A stretch of 64,000 nt of DNA. It comes from Reyranella aquatilis (GTDB lineage: Bacteria; Pseudomonadota; Alphaproteobacteria; Reyranellales; Reyranellaceae). Position numbers and translations under genes: made by a program. The stretch is from NCBI RefSeq assembly GCF_020880995.1, contig NZ_JAJISD010000007.1, forward strand, positions 124,001-188,000, in the 5' to 3' direction. Positions 1 to 7,809 of the stretch are shown in pieces. Within the stretch, counting starts at the first letter, position 1; each line of letters opens with the position of its first letter. The notes beneath the pieces were generated by a model, which searched no databases, was not told where the DNA came from, and saw only the letters and a program-made list of their open reading frames with translations.

Positions 1-16
1 AACACCTTGTCGCGAG

Positions 17-301
17 ATGGAAAAGTCCGCTGGTGCAGCTCGGCCTGATCACCCGATCATGGCAGAAATTTTAGACGCACTTGCGCGAGCTAGGATTAAG
101 AATGACATCGGTAAGCAGCGTCGTCTCGTCGAGTTCAAGGACGGTTGCCGCTATGGAAAATTTGGAAAGACCAAGGCTTACGAATTGATCGCCGAGCAGC
201 GGATCAAGGCCTATAAATTGGGAGGCAAGACCATGATCGACCTCGACAGCGTTGACGAATTTCACGCCTCGCTGCCCAGAGTTGAATCAAGAGCAAGCTA
301 G
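17..301 (+). CDS. Excisionase-like small HTH DNA-binding protein
   Basis: A 94-residue basic protein. The stretch from about residue 48 to 90 (KTKAYELIAEQRIKAYKLGG, then KTMIDLDSVDEFHASLP) fits the helix-turn-helix-17/AlpA-excisionase pattern: helix, 'ELI..G.I.AYKLGGK', short wing, then 'I....D.F...L'. Such proteins direct excision or activate the integrase of integrated elements. It converges on the integrase gene and their stop codons overlap by 4 nt. An in-frame ATG at 59 is an alternative start; neither start has a strong ribosome site. The family call is by motif shape only. It could equally be a transcriptional regulator of the element. Confidence 0.6.
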   Translation: MEKSAGAARPDHPIMAEILDALARARIKNDIGKQRRLVEFKDGCRYGKFGKTKAYELIAEQRIKAYKLGGKTMIDLDSVDEFHASLPRVESRAS

Positions 302-1593
302 GCCGCAGACCGACTTAGCAAGACGGTGCGCCTCCCGTCACGAAGGCTGTCGAGCCGATCAGCCCAGTGCTGCATCAAACGTACACGCTCGGTCCAATAC
401 TCCGCTCGGTTATAGATGCTGCGAATCTTGTTCTTGTCGCCCTTGCCAAGTTGGCGCCGCACCACCTCGTCGCGTCGCCGCCGCTTCTTTTCCTCCGTGG
501 AATGGGCAAGTTGGGATTCAACGACATCGCCGTCGAACGCACCCTCCTCGTTGAGCAAGGTCGACGCTGTCGAACGGAAGCCGTGCGCGCAATGGTCGCC
601 TCCGGGACCGGTATCGTAGCCCATGATCCGTAGAGCCTTGTTGAGCGTGTTGTCAGACATAGGCACATCATCATCGTATGAAAACAAGTAGCGGCATCGG
701 CCGCTCAACTGCCGCAGCTTCAAAAGAATAGCGAGCGCCTGGCGGGAAAGAGGCACTTCGTGATCATCGCGCATCTTCATCTTCTCGGCGGGGATCAACC
801 ATACCCGGTTCGCCTCGTCGAATTCGGTCCACTCCGCTAGCCGAAGCTCGCCCGGCCGCACCATGGTCAAGGCGATCAACTTGAGCGCGTAGCGCACTAA
901 TCCGCCGTTTTTGGCGTCGTAGACTTCAATGCGGCGCATCAGGTCGCCAACCTCGTCCGGGTCGGTCAGAGCCGGGCGCGGGTTTGCCTTGGGTGCCTTG
1001 GTAAGCGCGTGCTTCAAATCGCGGGTGGGATCGCTGCTGCAATACGACGCGCCAATACCAAATTGGAAGACCCGCGAGGCCGTCGAGCGCAGCCGGCCGA
1101 CGGTATAGTAGCGGCCGCGGGCTTCGACGCGCCGCATCGCTGTCAGCAAATCGGGAGGCTCGATCTCACACAACGGTCGATCGCCGATCTCGCGATTGAG
1201 CTGGCCGAGATTCCAACGCTCCCGCTTGATCGTCGCTTTGGCCTTGTTTTCCTTCTCGAGCTTCTTGCTCACCCATTCCTCGCCGACCGTGCGAAAGGTG
1301 TGCTTTTGCTTCTCGTCGTCCTTTCGCTGCGCCTCGCGCACTGCGGCCGGATCCTGCCCCTGGTCTAGCAATTTCTCTGCGTCGTGCCGCTTCTCGCGGG
1401 CGGACTTCAGTCCGACGCCGGGAAAGGTGCCAAAGGACAGGTTCTTGCGTTTGCCGCCGAAACGGTAGCGGTAGAGCCACAGCCTAGTCCCATTGGGTCG
1501 CACCACAACGCTTAGGCCCTGGCCGTCAGCGAGCGTGTATTCCTTGTCGGCCGGCTTGGCATTGCGGATTTTGGTGTCGCTCAGTTCCTCCAT
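298..1593 (-). CDS. int: P4-type tyrosine recombinase / integrase
   Basis: A 431-residue site-specific recombinase. The N-terminus (SDTKIRNAKPADKEYTLADG, residues 4-23, then GLSVVVRPNGTRLW) is the DUF4102 domain of P4-family integrases. A central SAM-like core-binding domain follows. The catalytic domain shows the Arg box in TMVRPGELRL, the H-x-x-R box in HGFRSTAS, the LAH histidine and the nucleophile Tyr in IYNRAEYW. I chose the ATG at 1593 because the family begins there; the frame stays open upstream through the tRNA, which cannot be coding. The gene starts 200 bp from the 3' end of tRNA-Thr and reads away from it, the usual arrangement for tRNA-targeted islands. An unusual charged insertion of about 20 residues lies between LAH and IYN. 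Confidence 0.93.
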   Translation of the reverse strand: MEELSDTKIRNAKPADKEYTLADGQGLSVVVRPNGTRLWLYRYRFGGKRKNLSFGTFPGVGLKSAREKRHDAEKLLDQGQDPAAVREAQRKDDEKQKHTFRTVGEEWVSKKLEKENKAKATIKRERWNLGQLNREIGDRPLCEIEPPDLLTAMRRVEARGRYYTVGRLRSTASRVFQFGIGASYCSSDPTRDLKHALTKAPKANPRPALTDPDEVGDLMRRIEVYDAKNGGLVRYALKLIALTMVRPGELRLAEWTEFDEANRVWLIPAEKMKMRDDHEVPLSRQALAILLKLRQLSGRCRYLFSYDDDVPMSDNTLNKALRIMGYDTGPGGDHCAHGFRSTASTLLNEEGAFDGDVVESQLAHSTEEKKRRRRDEVVRRQLGKGDKNKIRSIYNRAEYWTERVRLMQHWADRLDSLRDGRRTVLLSRSAA

Positions 1594-1625
1594 GGGAGAG
1601 GTCCCTCGTAAACTGCGAAGCGCCA

Positions 1626-1662
1626 GTGTACCCGGCCTTTCAGGTGTACCCACAGTGTACCC
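1626..1662. repeat. Three direct GTGTACCC repeats between tRNA and integrase
   Basis: GTGTACCC occurs at 1626-1633, 1644-1651 and 1655-1662, within the 200 bp between the tRNA 3' end and the integrase start. Short direct repeats here are typical of arm-type integrase binding sites or an autoregulatory operator. That role is inferred; only the repeats are seen. Confidence 0.5.
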
Positions 1663-1794
1663 AGAGAAGCCGGATTGCGTCGGACAGCCGCGAACGGCGC
1701 CGAGCGCCAATATACGCTCAAAGCCTGATTTTACGAGCGTTCTGAGTGGTCGGCGAACGAGCGCGGACGACAAAGAACTAGGCTGGATGGAAAA

Positions 1795-1870
1795 TGGTGC
1801 CCCGAGACGGAATCGAACCGCCGACCCCATCATTACGAATGACGTGCTCTACCAGCTGAGCTATCGGGGC
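1795..1870 (-). tRNA. tRNA-Thr (anticodon CGT)
   Basis: A 76-nt cloverleaf on the minus strand. The acceptor GCCCCGA pairs with TCGGGGC, followed by discriminator A and an encoded CCA. The D arm is GCTC/GAGC. The anticodon stem CGTCA/TGATG encloses the loop TTCGTAA, giving anticodon CGT, which reads the threonine codon ACG. The variable loop is GGGTC. The T arm is GGCGG-TTCGATT-CCGTC. The integrase gene beside its 3' end suggests that this tRNA is the attachment site of the element to its left. Confidence 0.96.
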
Positions 1871-1948
1871 GCGGAGGCGGGTGTAAGGGAAAGGGAGCGC
1901 GGGCGCAAGGCGGCGTTTTCGGCCCCGTCCGGCGCCGCCTGCGGCCCC

Positions 1949-2008
1949 GTTTCTGGCCGCGTTTCTGGCCGCGATTCTGGCCTCGTTTCTGGCCGCATTT
2001 CCGGCCGC
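1949..2008. repeat. 12-bp tandem repeat array (GTTTCTGGCCGC)
   Basis: Five consecutive 12-bp units with consensus GTTTCTGGCCGC lie at 1949, 1961, 1973, 1985 and 1997. Units 3 and 5 carry one or two substitutions, and a degenerate sixth unit follows to 2020. The array sits about 80 bp upstream of the tRNA-Thr 5' end and before the permease gene. No supported gene covers it. The unit length keeps frame, so an encoded VSGR-type repeat is possible but unsupported. Confidence 0.75.
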
Positions 2009-2098
2009 GTTCCGGGCGCGGCCGCGGCCCCTGCCGCTGAACCTCGATTCGGCCGAAACCGAAGCATGCGGCGTGCGGTAAGGCTATAGAACGCCGGC

Positions 2099-3568
2099 AT
2101 GACGACGCTCCTCTCGCTGCTGCCTCTCCTCCTCGTGCTGGGCCTGCTCGCTTCGGGCCGCGCCAGCGCCCTCGTGGCGGGTCTGGCCGGGCTCGCCGCC
2201 ACCCTCGCCGCCTCGGCCGCCCTGGTGATGCAGGCGCCAGGACCGGAAGGGGGTGGACCCGCCGCCGTGGCGCTGCTGTTCCGCCGCGAGGTGCCGGCGG
2301 GCCTCTGGCTCTCCTGGCACGTGATCGCGATCATCGTCACCGGCGTCTTCTTCCACCGCGCCAACCTCGCGCGGGGCGGTGGAATCGGCGGGACCGGGGC
2401 GCTCGAGGCGACGCCGCGCCGCCTCTTCTCCGTCTGCTTCCTGCTGGCGCCCTTCGCCGAATCGGTGACCGGCTTCGGCGTCGGCTACATCATCGCGCTG
2501 GCGGCGCTGCGCCGGCTGGGGATCGGCGGCCTGCCCGCCCTGCTGCTCGGCCTCTACAGCCAGTCGCTGGTGCCGTGGGGCGCGCTCGCCATCGGCACCA
2601 CGGTCGGCGCGACGCTCGCAGGCCTGACGCCCAACCAGCTCGGGCTCGGCTCGGCGGTGCTGCAGGTGCCGATCCACTTCCTCTATCTCGGCCTCTACTG
2701 GCGCTTCGCGCGCGAGGCGGGCGTGCCCGTGCCGGCGCTGCAGAAGCTCGACGACACGCTGTGGACGGCGCTGCTGCTGGCGCTGATCTGGCTGACCAAC
2801 CGCGCCAGCGACGTCGAGATCGCGGCGGCGGCGCCCACCGCCTTCCTGCTCGCGGTGCGCTTCTGGCGCGACGAGCGGCCCGACGGCGCTGCCCTGCGCG
2901 CCACGCTGCGCACCGCCGCGCCCTATGTCGCGCTGACGCTGGTCCTCTGCGCCACGCGTCTCGTCACGCCGCTGCGCGACCTGCTGAAGCCCCTGGGGGC
3001 GATGCGCCCGTTCGACAACCAGCCGGCCTTCGCGCCCTTCTACGCGCCGGGCTTCTGGCTGCTGGCGATCGGCCTCGCGGTCGTGATCGTGGCGCGCGCG
3101 CCGCTCGGCCGGGTCGCGAAGGAAGCGCTCACCGGCGCCTGGCGCGCCTGCGCCGTCACGCTCGCCTTCGTGGTGATGGCGGAGTTCTACGTGGGCTCGG
3201 GCATGGCGGCCGCGATCGCCGAGGCGCTGCGCGGCGTGGCGGGCCGGGGCGCGGCGCTGGGCGTGCCGCTGTTCGCCGCCGTCGGCGGCTTCCTCACGGG
3301 GAGCGGCGCGGCGGCCAACGCCATGCTGATGCCGATGGAGATCGCGCTCGCCCGCGCCGTCGCCGTCGATCCCGCCTGGATCGCCGCCGTCCAGAACAGC
3401 GTCACGACGAACCTCACCATGCTGTCGCCGATCCGCGTCTCGATGGGCGCGGCGATCCTCGCCCTCTCGACCTCCGACGCCGTCCTCTACCGCCGCGCCT
3501 GGCCGCTCGCCCTGCCGCCGTTGCTGACGGGGTTTGCGGCGGTGGTGGTGTTGCTCGTACATCCCTGA
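2099..3568 (+). CDS. L-lactate permease (LctP)-like transporter
   Basis: A 489-residue, very hydrophobic inner-membrane protein with roughly 12-14 predicted membrane segments. It has LctP-family features: PFAESVTGFGVG (about residue 120), and the glycine-rich FLTGSGAAANAMLM plus QNSV (about 400-450), which recall the family's GAFLTGS...N and S.QN motifs. LctP members take up L-lactate or glycolate by proton symport. This protein is somewhat shorter than typical LctP (about 530-560), so the substrate may differ. No ribosome site is obvious. It starts just downstream of the 12-bp repeat array. No lactate dehydrogenase lies beside it, so the substrate is unproven. Confidence 0.75.
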   Translation: MTTLLSLLPLLLVLGLLASGRASALVAGLAGLAATLAASAALVMQAPGPEGGGPAAVALLFRREVPAGLWLSWHVIAIIVTGVFFHRANLARGGGIGGTGALEATPRRLFSVCFLLAPFAESVTGFGVGYIIALAALRRLGIGGLPALLLGLYSQSLVPWGALAIGTTVGATLAGLTPNQLGLGSAVLQVPIHFLYLGLYWRFAREAGVPVPALQKLDDTLWTALLLALIWLTNRASDVEIAAAAPTAFLLAVRFWRDERPDGAALRATLRTAAPYVALTLVLCATRLVTPLRDLLKPLGAMRPFDNQPAFAPFYAPGFWLLAIGLAVVIVARAPLGRVAKEALTGAWRACAVTLAFVVMAEFYVGSGMAAAIAEALRGVAGRGAALGVPLFAAVGGFLTGSGAAANAMLMPMEIALARAVAVDPAWIAAVQNSVTTNLTMLSPIRVSMGAAILALSTSDAVLYRRAWPLALPPLLTGFAAVVVLLVHP

Positions 3569-3613
3569 AACTGTCGCGAGCGCCGACCTCGGATTTTGGA
3601 GAGACACGCAGTC

Positions 3614-3826
3614 ATGGTCGATAAAGTCGTCAAGGGACCGGCCTCCTATTTTCCGTCGATCGAGAAGAAGTACGGGCGTCCCATCCACGAGTGGCAAGCC
3701 CTTGTGCGGAAGGCTCTTCCGGCCAGGCATATGGAACTGGTCGCGATGCTGAAGAACGACCACGGCATGGGCCACGGGCACGCCAACGCTATCGTGGCGC
3801 ATACGCTGGCAGAGGACACGAAGTAG
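3614..3826 (+). CDS. DUF4287 domain protein
   Basis: A 70-residue soluble protein. The start MVDKVVKGPA is preceded by GGAGAG about 10 nt upstream. The whole chain fits DUF4287: KGPASYFPSIEKKYGRPIHE at the N-terminus, then W..LVR, and MKNDHGMGHGHAN-type His/Gly-rich helix-capping residues near the C-terminus (LKNDHGMGHGHANAIVAH). Function is unknown; homologues are often fused to or located near DUF5655 proteins. It stands alone, 45 bp after the permease and with no evident partner here. Confidence 0.85.
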   Translation: MVDKVVKGPASYFPSIEKKYGRPIHEWQALVRKALPARHMELVAMLKNDHGMGHGHANAIVAHTLAEDTK

Positions 3827-3951
3827 AGCCGAGCGGCGACGCAATCCGGCTAACGACTACGGCTCCCACTTCACACCCTCTGGCACAGTCGCATTTTGCC
3901 TCTATGATCGCCGCCGCCCCGCGGATGGGGCGGATTTCGCGGGAGGGAACG

Positions 3952-4821
3952 ATGGCCAAGGTGGCATTTCTGGGACTGGGCGTGATGGGCTTTCCGATGG
4001 CGGGGCATCTCGCCGCCAAGGGCCACGAGGTCACGGTCTATAACCGCACCTTCGCCAAGGCCGAGGCCTGGACGCAGAAGCACAAGGGCAAGGCCGCGAA
4101 GACCCCGCGCGAGGCCGCGACCGGCCAGGAGATCGTGTTCTGCTGCGTCGGCAACGACGACGATCTGCGCTCGGTCGTGCTGGGTCCCGACGGCGCCTTT
4201 GCCGGCATGTCCAAGGGCACCATCTTCTTCGACAACACCACGGCCTCGGCCGACATCGCCCGCGAACTCCACGCCGAGGGCAAGAAGCTCGGCATCGACT
4301 TCATCGACGCGCCGGTGTCGGGCGGCCAGGCGGGCGCCGAGAACGGCCAGCTCACCGTGATGTGCGGCGGCGATGCCGCTCCGTTCGAGCGCGCCAAGCC
4401 GGTGGCCGACGCCTTCTCCAAGGCAGTGACGCTGATCGGCCCGTCGGGCGCCGGCCAGGTCACCAAGATGATGAACCAGATGTGCATCGCCGGCATCGTG
4501 CAGGGCCTCGCCGAAGCGCTGAACCTCGGCCAGCGCGCCGGGCTCGACATGGAGAAGGCGCTGGGCGCCATCTCCAAGGGCGCGGCGCAGAGCTGGCAGA
4601 TGGAGAATCGCTGGCAGAACATGGTGAACGGCAAGTTCGACTACGGCTTCGCCGTCGACTGGATGCGCAAGGATCTCGGCATCGCGCTGGCCGAGGGCAA
4701 GCGCCAGAAGGCCGCCATGCCGCTGGTCGCGCTGGTCGACCAGTTCTACGAGCGCGTGCAGGCGCGCGGCGGCGGACGCTGGGACACGTCGAGCCTGATC
4801 CAGCCTCTGCAGAAGCCGTAG
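3952..4821 (+). CDS. NAD(P)-dependent beta-hydroxyacid dehydrogenase (3-hydroxyisobutyrate dehydrogenase family)
   Basis: A 289-residue oxidoreductase with an N-terminal Rossmann domain carrying GLGVMG (G8, G10, G13), the substrate-binding loop DAPVSGG (about 119-125) and the catalytic lysine K172 in GAGQVTKMMNQ. The family oxidises 3-hydroxyisobutyrate, 2-hydroxy-3-oxopropionate or related beta-hydroxyacids. The ATG at 3952 is chosen because it follows GGGAGGG and starts directly before the nucleotide fold. The next gene (a glutathione transferase) begins 9 bp downstream and a Bug-type binding protein overlaps that, so the three form an operon, perhaps for an imported carboxylate. The exact substrate cannot be read from the sequence. 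Confidence 0.88.
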   Translation: MAKVAFLGLGVMGFPMAGHLAAKGHEVTVYNRTFAKAEAWTQKHKGKAAKTPREAATGQEIVFCCVGNDDDLRSVVLGPDGAFAGMSKGTIFFDNTTASADIARELHAEGKKLGIDFIDAPVSGGQAGAENGQLTVMCGGDAAPFERAKPVADAFSKAVTLIGPSGAGQVTKMMNQMCIAGIVQGLAEALNLGQRAGLDMEKALGAISKGAAQSWQMENRWQNMVNGKFDYGFAVDWMRKDLGIALAEGKRQKAAMPLVALVDQFYERVQARGGGRWDTSSLIQPLQKP

Positions 4822-4830
4822 GGCGACGCG

Positions 4831-5472
4831 ATGAACGGCAACACGAGCGGCTATACGCTGTGGGGCCGGCCCGGCTGGGGCTCGGCCATCGTGGAGGCGC
4901 AGCTCGACTGGTACGGGCTGCCCTTCGCCTTCGAGCCGGTCGAGGATCTGTTCAAGACGCCCGGCGCGAAGGCGAAGCTCGAGAAGGTCAATCCGCTGGC
5001 GCAGGTGCCGACGCTGGTCCTGCCCGACGGCACCGTGATGAGCGAGAGCGCGGCGATCACGCTGCTGCTGGCCGATCTCACGGGACAGGACTCGCTGGTC
5101 CCGGCGGCCGGCGCACCGGAGCGCGCGTCGTTCCTGCGCTGGCTGGTGTTTCTGGTCGCCAACATCTATCCCACCTTCACCTATGCCGACGATCCGTCGC
5201 GCTTCGTCTCGGTCAACAACGCGCGCGATCCGTTCCGCGCCGCCACCGACGCCTATGCCCAGCGGCTGTGGCGCCAGGTCGAGAGCGCGGCCGGCACGCC
5301 TTGGTTTTTAGGCGAGCGGTTCTCCGCCCTCGACCTCTATATCGACGTCATGACGCGCTGGCGTCCGCGCCGTGGCTGGTTCGAGACTGAGACGCCCAAG
5401 CTGTTCGCCATCGCGCGCAAGGCCGATCAACGGCCGGAACTGAAAGAAACCTGGAGGAGGAACTTCCCGTGA
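4831..5472 (+). CDS. Glutathione S-transferase family protein
   Basis: A 213-residue soluble enzyme. The thioredoxin-like N-terminal domain (about 8-85) contains NPLAQVPTLVLPDG, with the family cis-proline, followed by ESAAI, which binds the glutathione gamma-glutamyl group. An all-helical C-terminal domain follows (LGERFSALDLYIDVMTRW). It is the middle gene of an operon with the preceding hydroxyacid dehydrogenase (9-bp gap) and the following solute-binding protein, whose GTG start overlaps this stop (GTGA). The role could be conjugation, isomerisation or lyase chemistry on a catabolic intermediate. The class is not assigned. Confidence 0.88.
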   Translation: MNGNTSGYTLWGRPGWGSAIVEAQLDWYGLPFAFEPVEDLFKTPGAKAKLEKVNPLAQVPTLVLPDGTVMSESAAITLLLADLTGQDSLVPAAGAPERASFLRWLVFLVANIYPTFTYADDPSRFVSVNNARDPFRAATDAYAQRLWRQVESAAGTPWFLGERFSALDLYIDVMTRWRPRRGWFETETPKLFAIARKADQRPELKETWRRNFP

Positions 5473-6485
5473 AACGCTCCATCGATCGCCGCATGAACCG
5501 CCCCTTGAATCGCCGGAGCTTCGTTGCGCTCGCCACCACCGGCCTTGCCACGACCGCTCTCGCCGGGGGCGCGGGGGCGCAGGGCACCTATCCCGACAAG
5601 CCCATCACCATGGTGGTGCCGGCGCCGCCGGCCGGCGGCACCGATCTGGTGGCGCGTCTCTATTCGGATCTGCTGGGCCAGGAACTGGGCGTGCAGGTGA
5701 TCGTCGACAACAAGGGCGGCGGCAACGGCAACATCGGCACGGCCATCGTCGCCCGCGCCAAGCCCGACGGCTACACGCTGCTGATGCAGTACTCGGCCTA
5801 CCATTCGGCCAACCCGGCGCTGATCAAGGACCTGAACTGGAAGCCGGACGACTTCGTCGGCGTCGCCATGGGCGCGGTGGCGCCGCACGTCATCGTGGTC
5901 GCCAAGAAGGTGCCGGCCGACGATCTCAAGAGCTTCATCGCCTACGCCAAGGCCAATCCGGGCAAGCTGAACTACGCGTCGGTGGGCGCGGGCTCGGTGC
6001 CGCACCTCGGCGGCGTGCTGCTGAACAAGGCGGCAGGCCTCGACCTGATCCACGTGCCCTACAAGGGCGCCGGCCCGGCGACGGCCGACACGGTGGCGGG
6101 CCAGGTCGAGCTGCTGATCGTGACGCCGCCTTCGGTCTCCGCGCACATCCGCAGCGGCAACCTCAAGGCCTTGGCGCTGGCGAGCGGCCAGCGGCATCCG
6201 GCCTTCCCCGACATTCCCACGACGGCGGAAGCGGGCCTGCCGGGCTTCGTCCTCGATGGCTGGTTCGCGCTGTTCGCGCCGGCCGGCACGCCGCAGCCGA
6301 TCGTCGACAAGCTGAACGCCGCGATGCGCAAGATCGGCAAGATGGAAGCCGTCGTGGCCCGTGCCAACCAGCTCGGCACCGTGCTGAAGGACTGGACGCC
6401 CGCCCAGATGAACGACTTCGCCAAGGGCGAGGTCGAGACCTGGGGCAAGGTGATCCGCGAGAACAACATCACGTTTACGGAGTAG
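5469..6485 (+). CDS. Bug/TctC-family tripartite tricarboxylate transporter solute-binding protein
   Basis: A 338-residue periplasmic binding protein. The GTG at 5469 follows a strong GGAGGAGG site and overlaps the upstream stop. The N-terminus NRRSFVALATTGLATTALAG has a twin-arginine-like signal. The mature part begins YPDKPITMVVP and has the family features PAGGTDLVARL, NKGGGNGNIGT, KPDGYTLL, and GKLNYASVGAGSVPHLGG in the ligand pocket. Bug proteins bind carboxylates or aromatic acids for TctAB-type membrane subunits. No tctA or tctB is present in the window, so it is an orphan that must use a distant transporter or act as a sensor. Confidence 0.92.
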   Translation: MKRSIDRRMNRPLNRRSFVALATTGLATTALAGGAGAQGTYPDKPITMVVPAPPAGGTDLVARLYSDLLGQELGVQVIVDNKGGGNGNIGTAIVARAKPDGYTLLMQYSAYHSANPALIKDLNWKPDDFVGVAMGAVAPHVIVVAKKVPADDLKSFIAYAKANPGKLNYASVGAGSVPHLGGVLLNKAAGLDLIHVPYKGAGPATADTVAGQVELLIVTPPSVSAHIRSGNLKALALASGQRHPAFPDIPTTAEAGLPGFVLDGWFALFAPAGTPQPIVDKLNAAMRKIGKMEAVVARANQLGTVLKDWTPAQMNDFAKGEVETWGKVIRENNITFTE

Positions 6486-6506
6486 GTCGCCTTCGATCTC
6501 TTCTCA

Positions 6507-6529
6507 CCTCCCCCGTCACACGGGGGAGG
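6507..6529. terminator. Hairpin terminator after the Bug gene
   Basis: CCTCCCCCG (6507-6515), loop TCACA, then CGGGGGAGG (6521-6529): a perfect 9-bp GC stem in the 61-bp gap between two convergent genes. There is no strong T tract, so it is probably a bidirectional hairpin or a Rho-assisted end. Confidence 0.6.
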
Positions 6530-6546
6530 CGAAGATTCGCGGGCGC

Positions 6547-6801
6547 CTAGAACACCTGCCGCACGCCGACGATCTGGCCGAGCGAGCGGCCGACATGCTC
6601 GGCGGTCGCGGGCTCCAGCCCCTCCACCTCGATCTCGACGCTCAACGCATCGCCGTCGGCCTGGGCGAAGACGCGGGCCGGGACGAGGCCGCGCTTGGCG
6701 ATCAGCTCGAGCGCGCGCGGCAACACGCCGGGCTCGGCGTCGGCCTCGAAACAGTAACGGACGGCGGAATTGCTACGCTTGAGGGAGAGAACGGCAGACA
6801 T
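6547..6801 (-). CDS. Small ACT-domain protein
   Basis: An 84-residue protein. SAVRYCFEADAEPGVLPRAL followed by ELIAKRGLVPARVFAQ has the beta-alpha-beta layout and the 'D.EPGVL.R' turn of ACT domains like those in the acetolactate synthase small subunits IlvM/IlvN. Such free-standing domains bind amino acids and control a partner enzyme. I chose the ATG at 6801; the open frame upstream of it is low-complexity and unlikely to be coding. No partner enzyme is adjacent. It is divergent from the lactonase-like gene, with a perfect palindrome in the gap. Confidence 0.65.
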   Translation of the reverse strand: MSAVLSLKRSNSAVRYCFEADAEPGVLPRALELIAKRGLVPARVFAQADGDALSVEIEVEGLEPATAEHVGRSLGQIVGVRQVF

Positions 6802-6844
6802 CGGACGATTCCTTGGACGAATGACAGGCGAACGCGGCAACGCA

Positions 6845-6865
6845 ACGGTTTGCAGTGCAAACCGT
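6845..6865. promoter_or_regulatory. Perfect 21-bp palindrome, probable operator
   Basis: ACGGTTTGCA-G-TGCAAACCGT: two 10-bp arms, perfectly complementary, around a single central G. It lies in the 176-bp gap between the divergent ACT-domain gene (start 6801) and the lactonase-like gene (start 6978). Size and symmetry fit a dimeric repressor site such as LacI or TetR type. No regulator gene is adjacent. Confidence 0.6.
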
Positions 6866-6977
6866 GGTGCTAATTCGCCGTCCAGGGAGGTCCGTGCGGG
6901 CCATGACGCGACTATAGCGTCGGAGACGGCGGGCGCGCTAGGGTCCGGGCAAGGAACCCGCCGGGAAGGAAACAAAA

Positions 6978-7793
6978 ATGCGTTCGACGCCCATCTACGA
7001 GGTGCATGCGGTCAAGTATGCCCACCTGCCGCGCAAGGCATGGGAAGTGCAGATCAACCCCGACCCGCACGACGCCGACTTCCCGATGGACTATTTCGTC
7101 TGGGTCGCCCTCCCGCTCGACGAGAGCGGCCATCGCACGATCGGCGGCAAGCCCATCGTGATCGATACCGGCTTCAACGCCACGGTCGGCAAGCAGCGCG
7201 GCCGCGAGGTGAAGAAGAACCCGGCCGATCTCCTCGGTGAAATCGGCGTCGATGCGAAGGAGGTCGAGGACGTCATCGTCACCCATCTCCACTACGACCA
7301 TATCGGCAACTGGGACCGCTTCCCCAAGGCGCGCTTCCATCTCCAGGACAAGGAGATGAACTTCGCGACCGGCCGGCACATGTGCAAGGGACCGTTCCGC
7401 CACGCCTACGAGTGCGAGGACATCGTCGGCATGGTGCGCGCGCTGTACGGCGGCCGGCTGGTGTTCCACGACGGCGACGAGGAGCTGCAGCCCGGCATCT
7501 CGCTGCACCTGATCGGCGGTCACACTGCCGGTATCCAGTCGGTGCGCATCAACACGCGCAACGGGTGGCTCGTGCTGGCCTCCGACGCCAGCCACTATTT
7601 CTGGGGCGTGAACAACGACAAGCTGTTCTCGATCGTCTACTCGGTCGCCGACATGCTGGCGGGCTACGACAAGCTCAAGAAACTCGCCGACGGCCGCGTC
7701 GAGATGGTGATCCCAGGCCACGACGCCGAGGTGATGAAGCGCTACCCGGCCTCGGGCAAGGGTCTGGAAGGCATCAGCGTCCGGCTCGACTGA
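6978..7793 (+). CDS. Metallo-beta-lactamase-fold hydrolase, N-acyl-homoserine-lactonase-like
   Basis: A 271-residue cytosolic hydrolase. Seven predicted zinc ligands are present: H103, H105, D107 and H108 in THLHYDHIGN, then H182 (GGHTAG), D203 (ASDASH) and H248 (IPGHD). That is a complete dinuclear site. Length and the DYFVW...IDTGF beginning match the AttM/BlcC-AiiA lactonase branch, which opens acyl-homoserine lactones or gamma-butyrolactone. AAGGAAAC lies 5-6 nt before the ATG. A DHFR-like gene follows 16 bp later. The lactone substrate is inference; related enzymes hydrolyse other esters. Confidence 0.82.
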   Translation: MRSTPIYEVHAVKYAHLPRKAWEVQINPDPHDADFPMDYFVWVALPLDESGHRTIGGKPIVIDTGFNATVGKQRGREVKKNPADLLGEIGVDAKEVEDVIVTHLHYDHIGNWDRFPKARFHLQDKEMNFATGRHMCKGPFRHAYECEDIVGMVRALYGGRLVFHDGDEELQPGISLHLIGGHTAGIQSVRINTRNGWLVLASDASHYFWGVNNDKLFSIVYSVADMLAGYDKLKKLADGRVEMVIPGHDAEVMKRYPASGKGLEGISVRLD

Positions 7794-7809
7794 GCCGAAA
7801 GGAAGCCGC

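Noticed and set aside
298-1833. Integrase extended upstream to 1833
   Set aside because: The extension would be read from the tRNA-Thr sequence. The family N-terminus begins at the ATG at 1593.
1949-2020. CRISPR array
   Set aside because: The units are 12 bp, directly adjacent and without spacers, so this is a simple tandem repeat.
2084-3844. A 586-codon minus-strand open frame opposite the lactate-permease-like gene
   Set aside because: Arg/Gly/Glu-rich with no recognisable motif, and opposite a convincing membrane protein. Shadow of GC-rich codon use.
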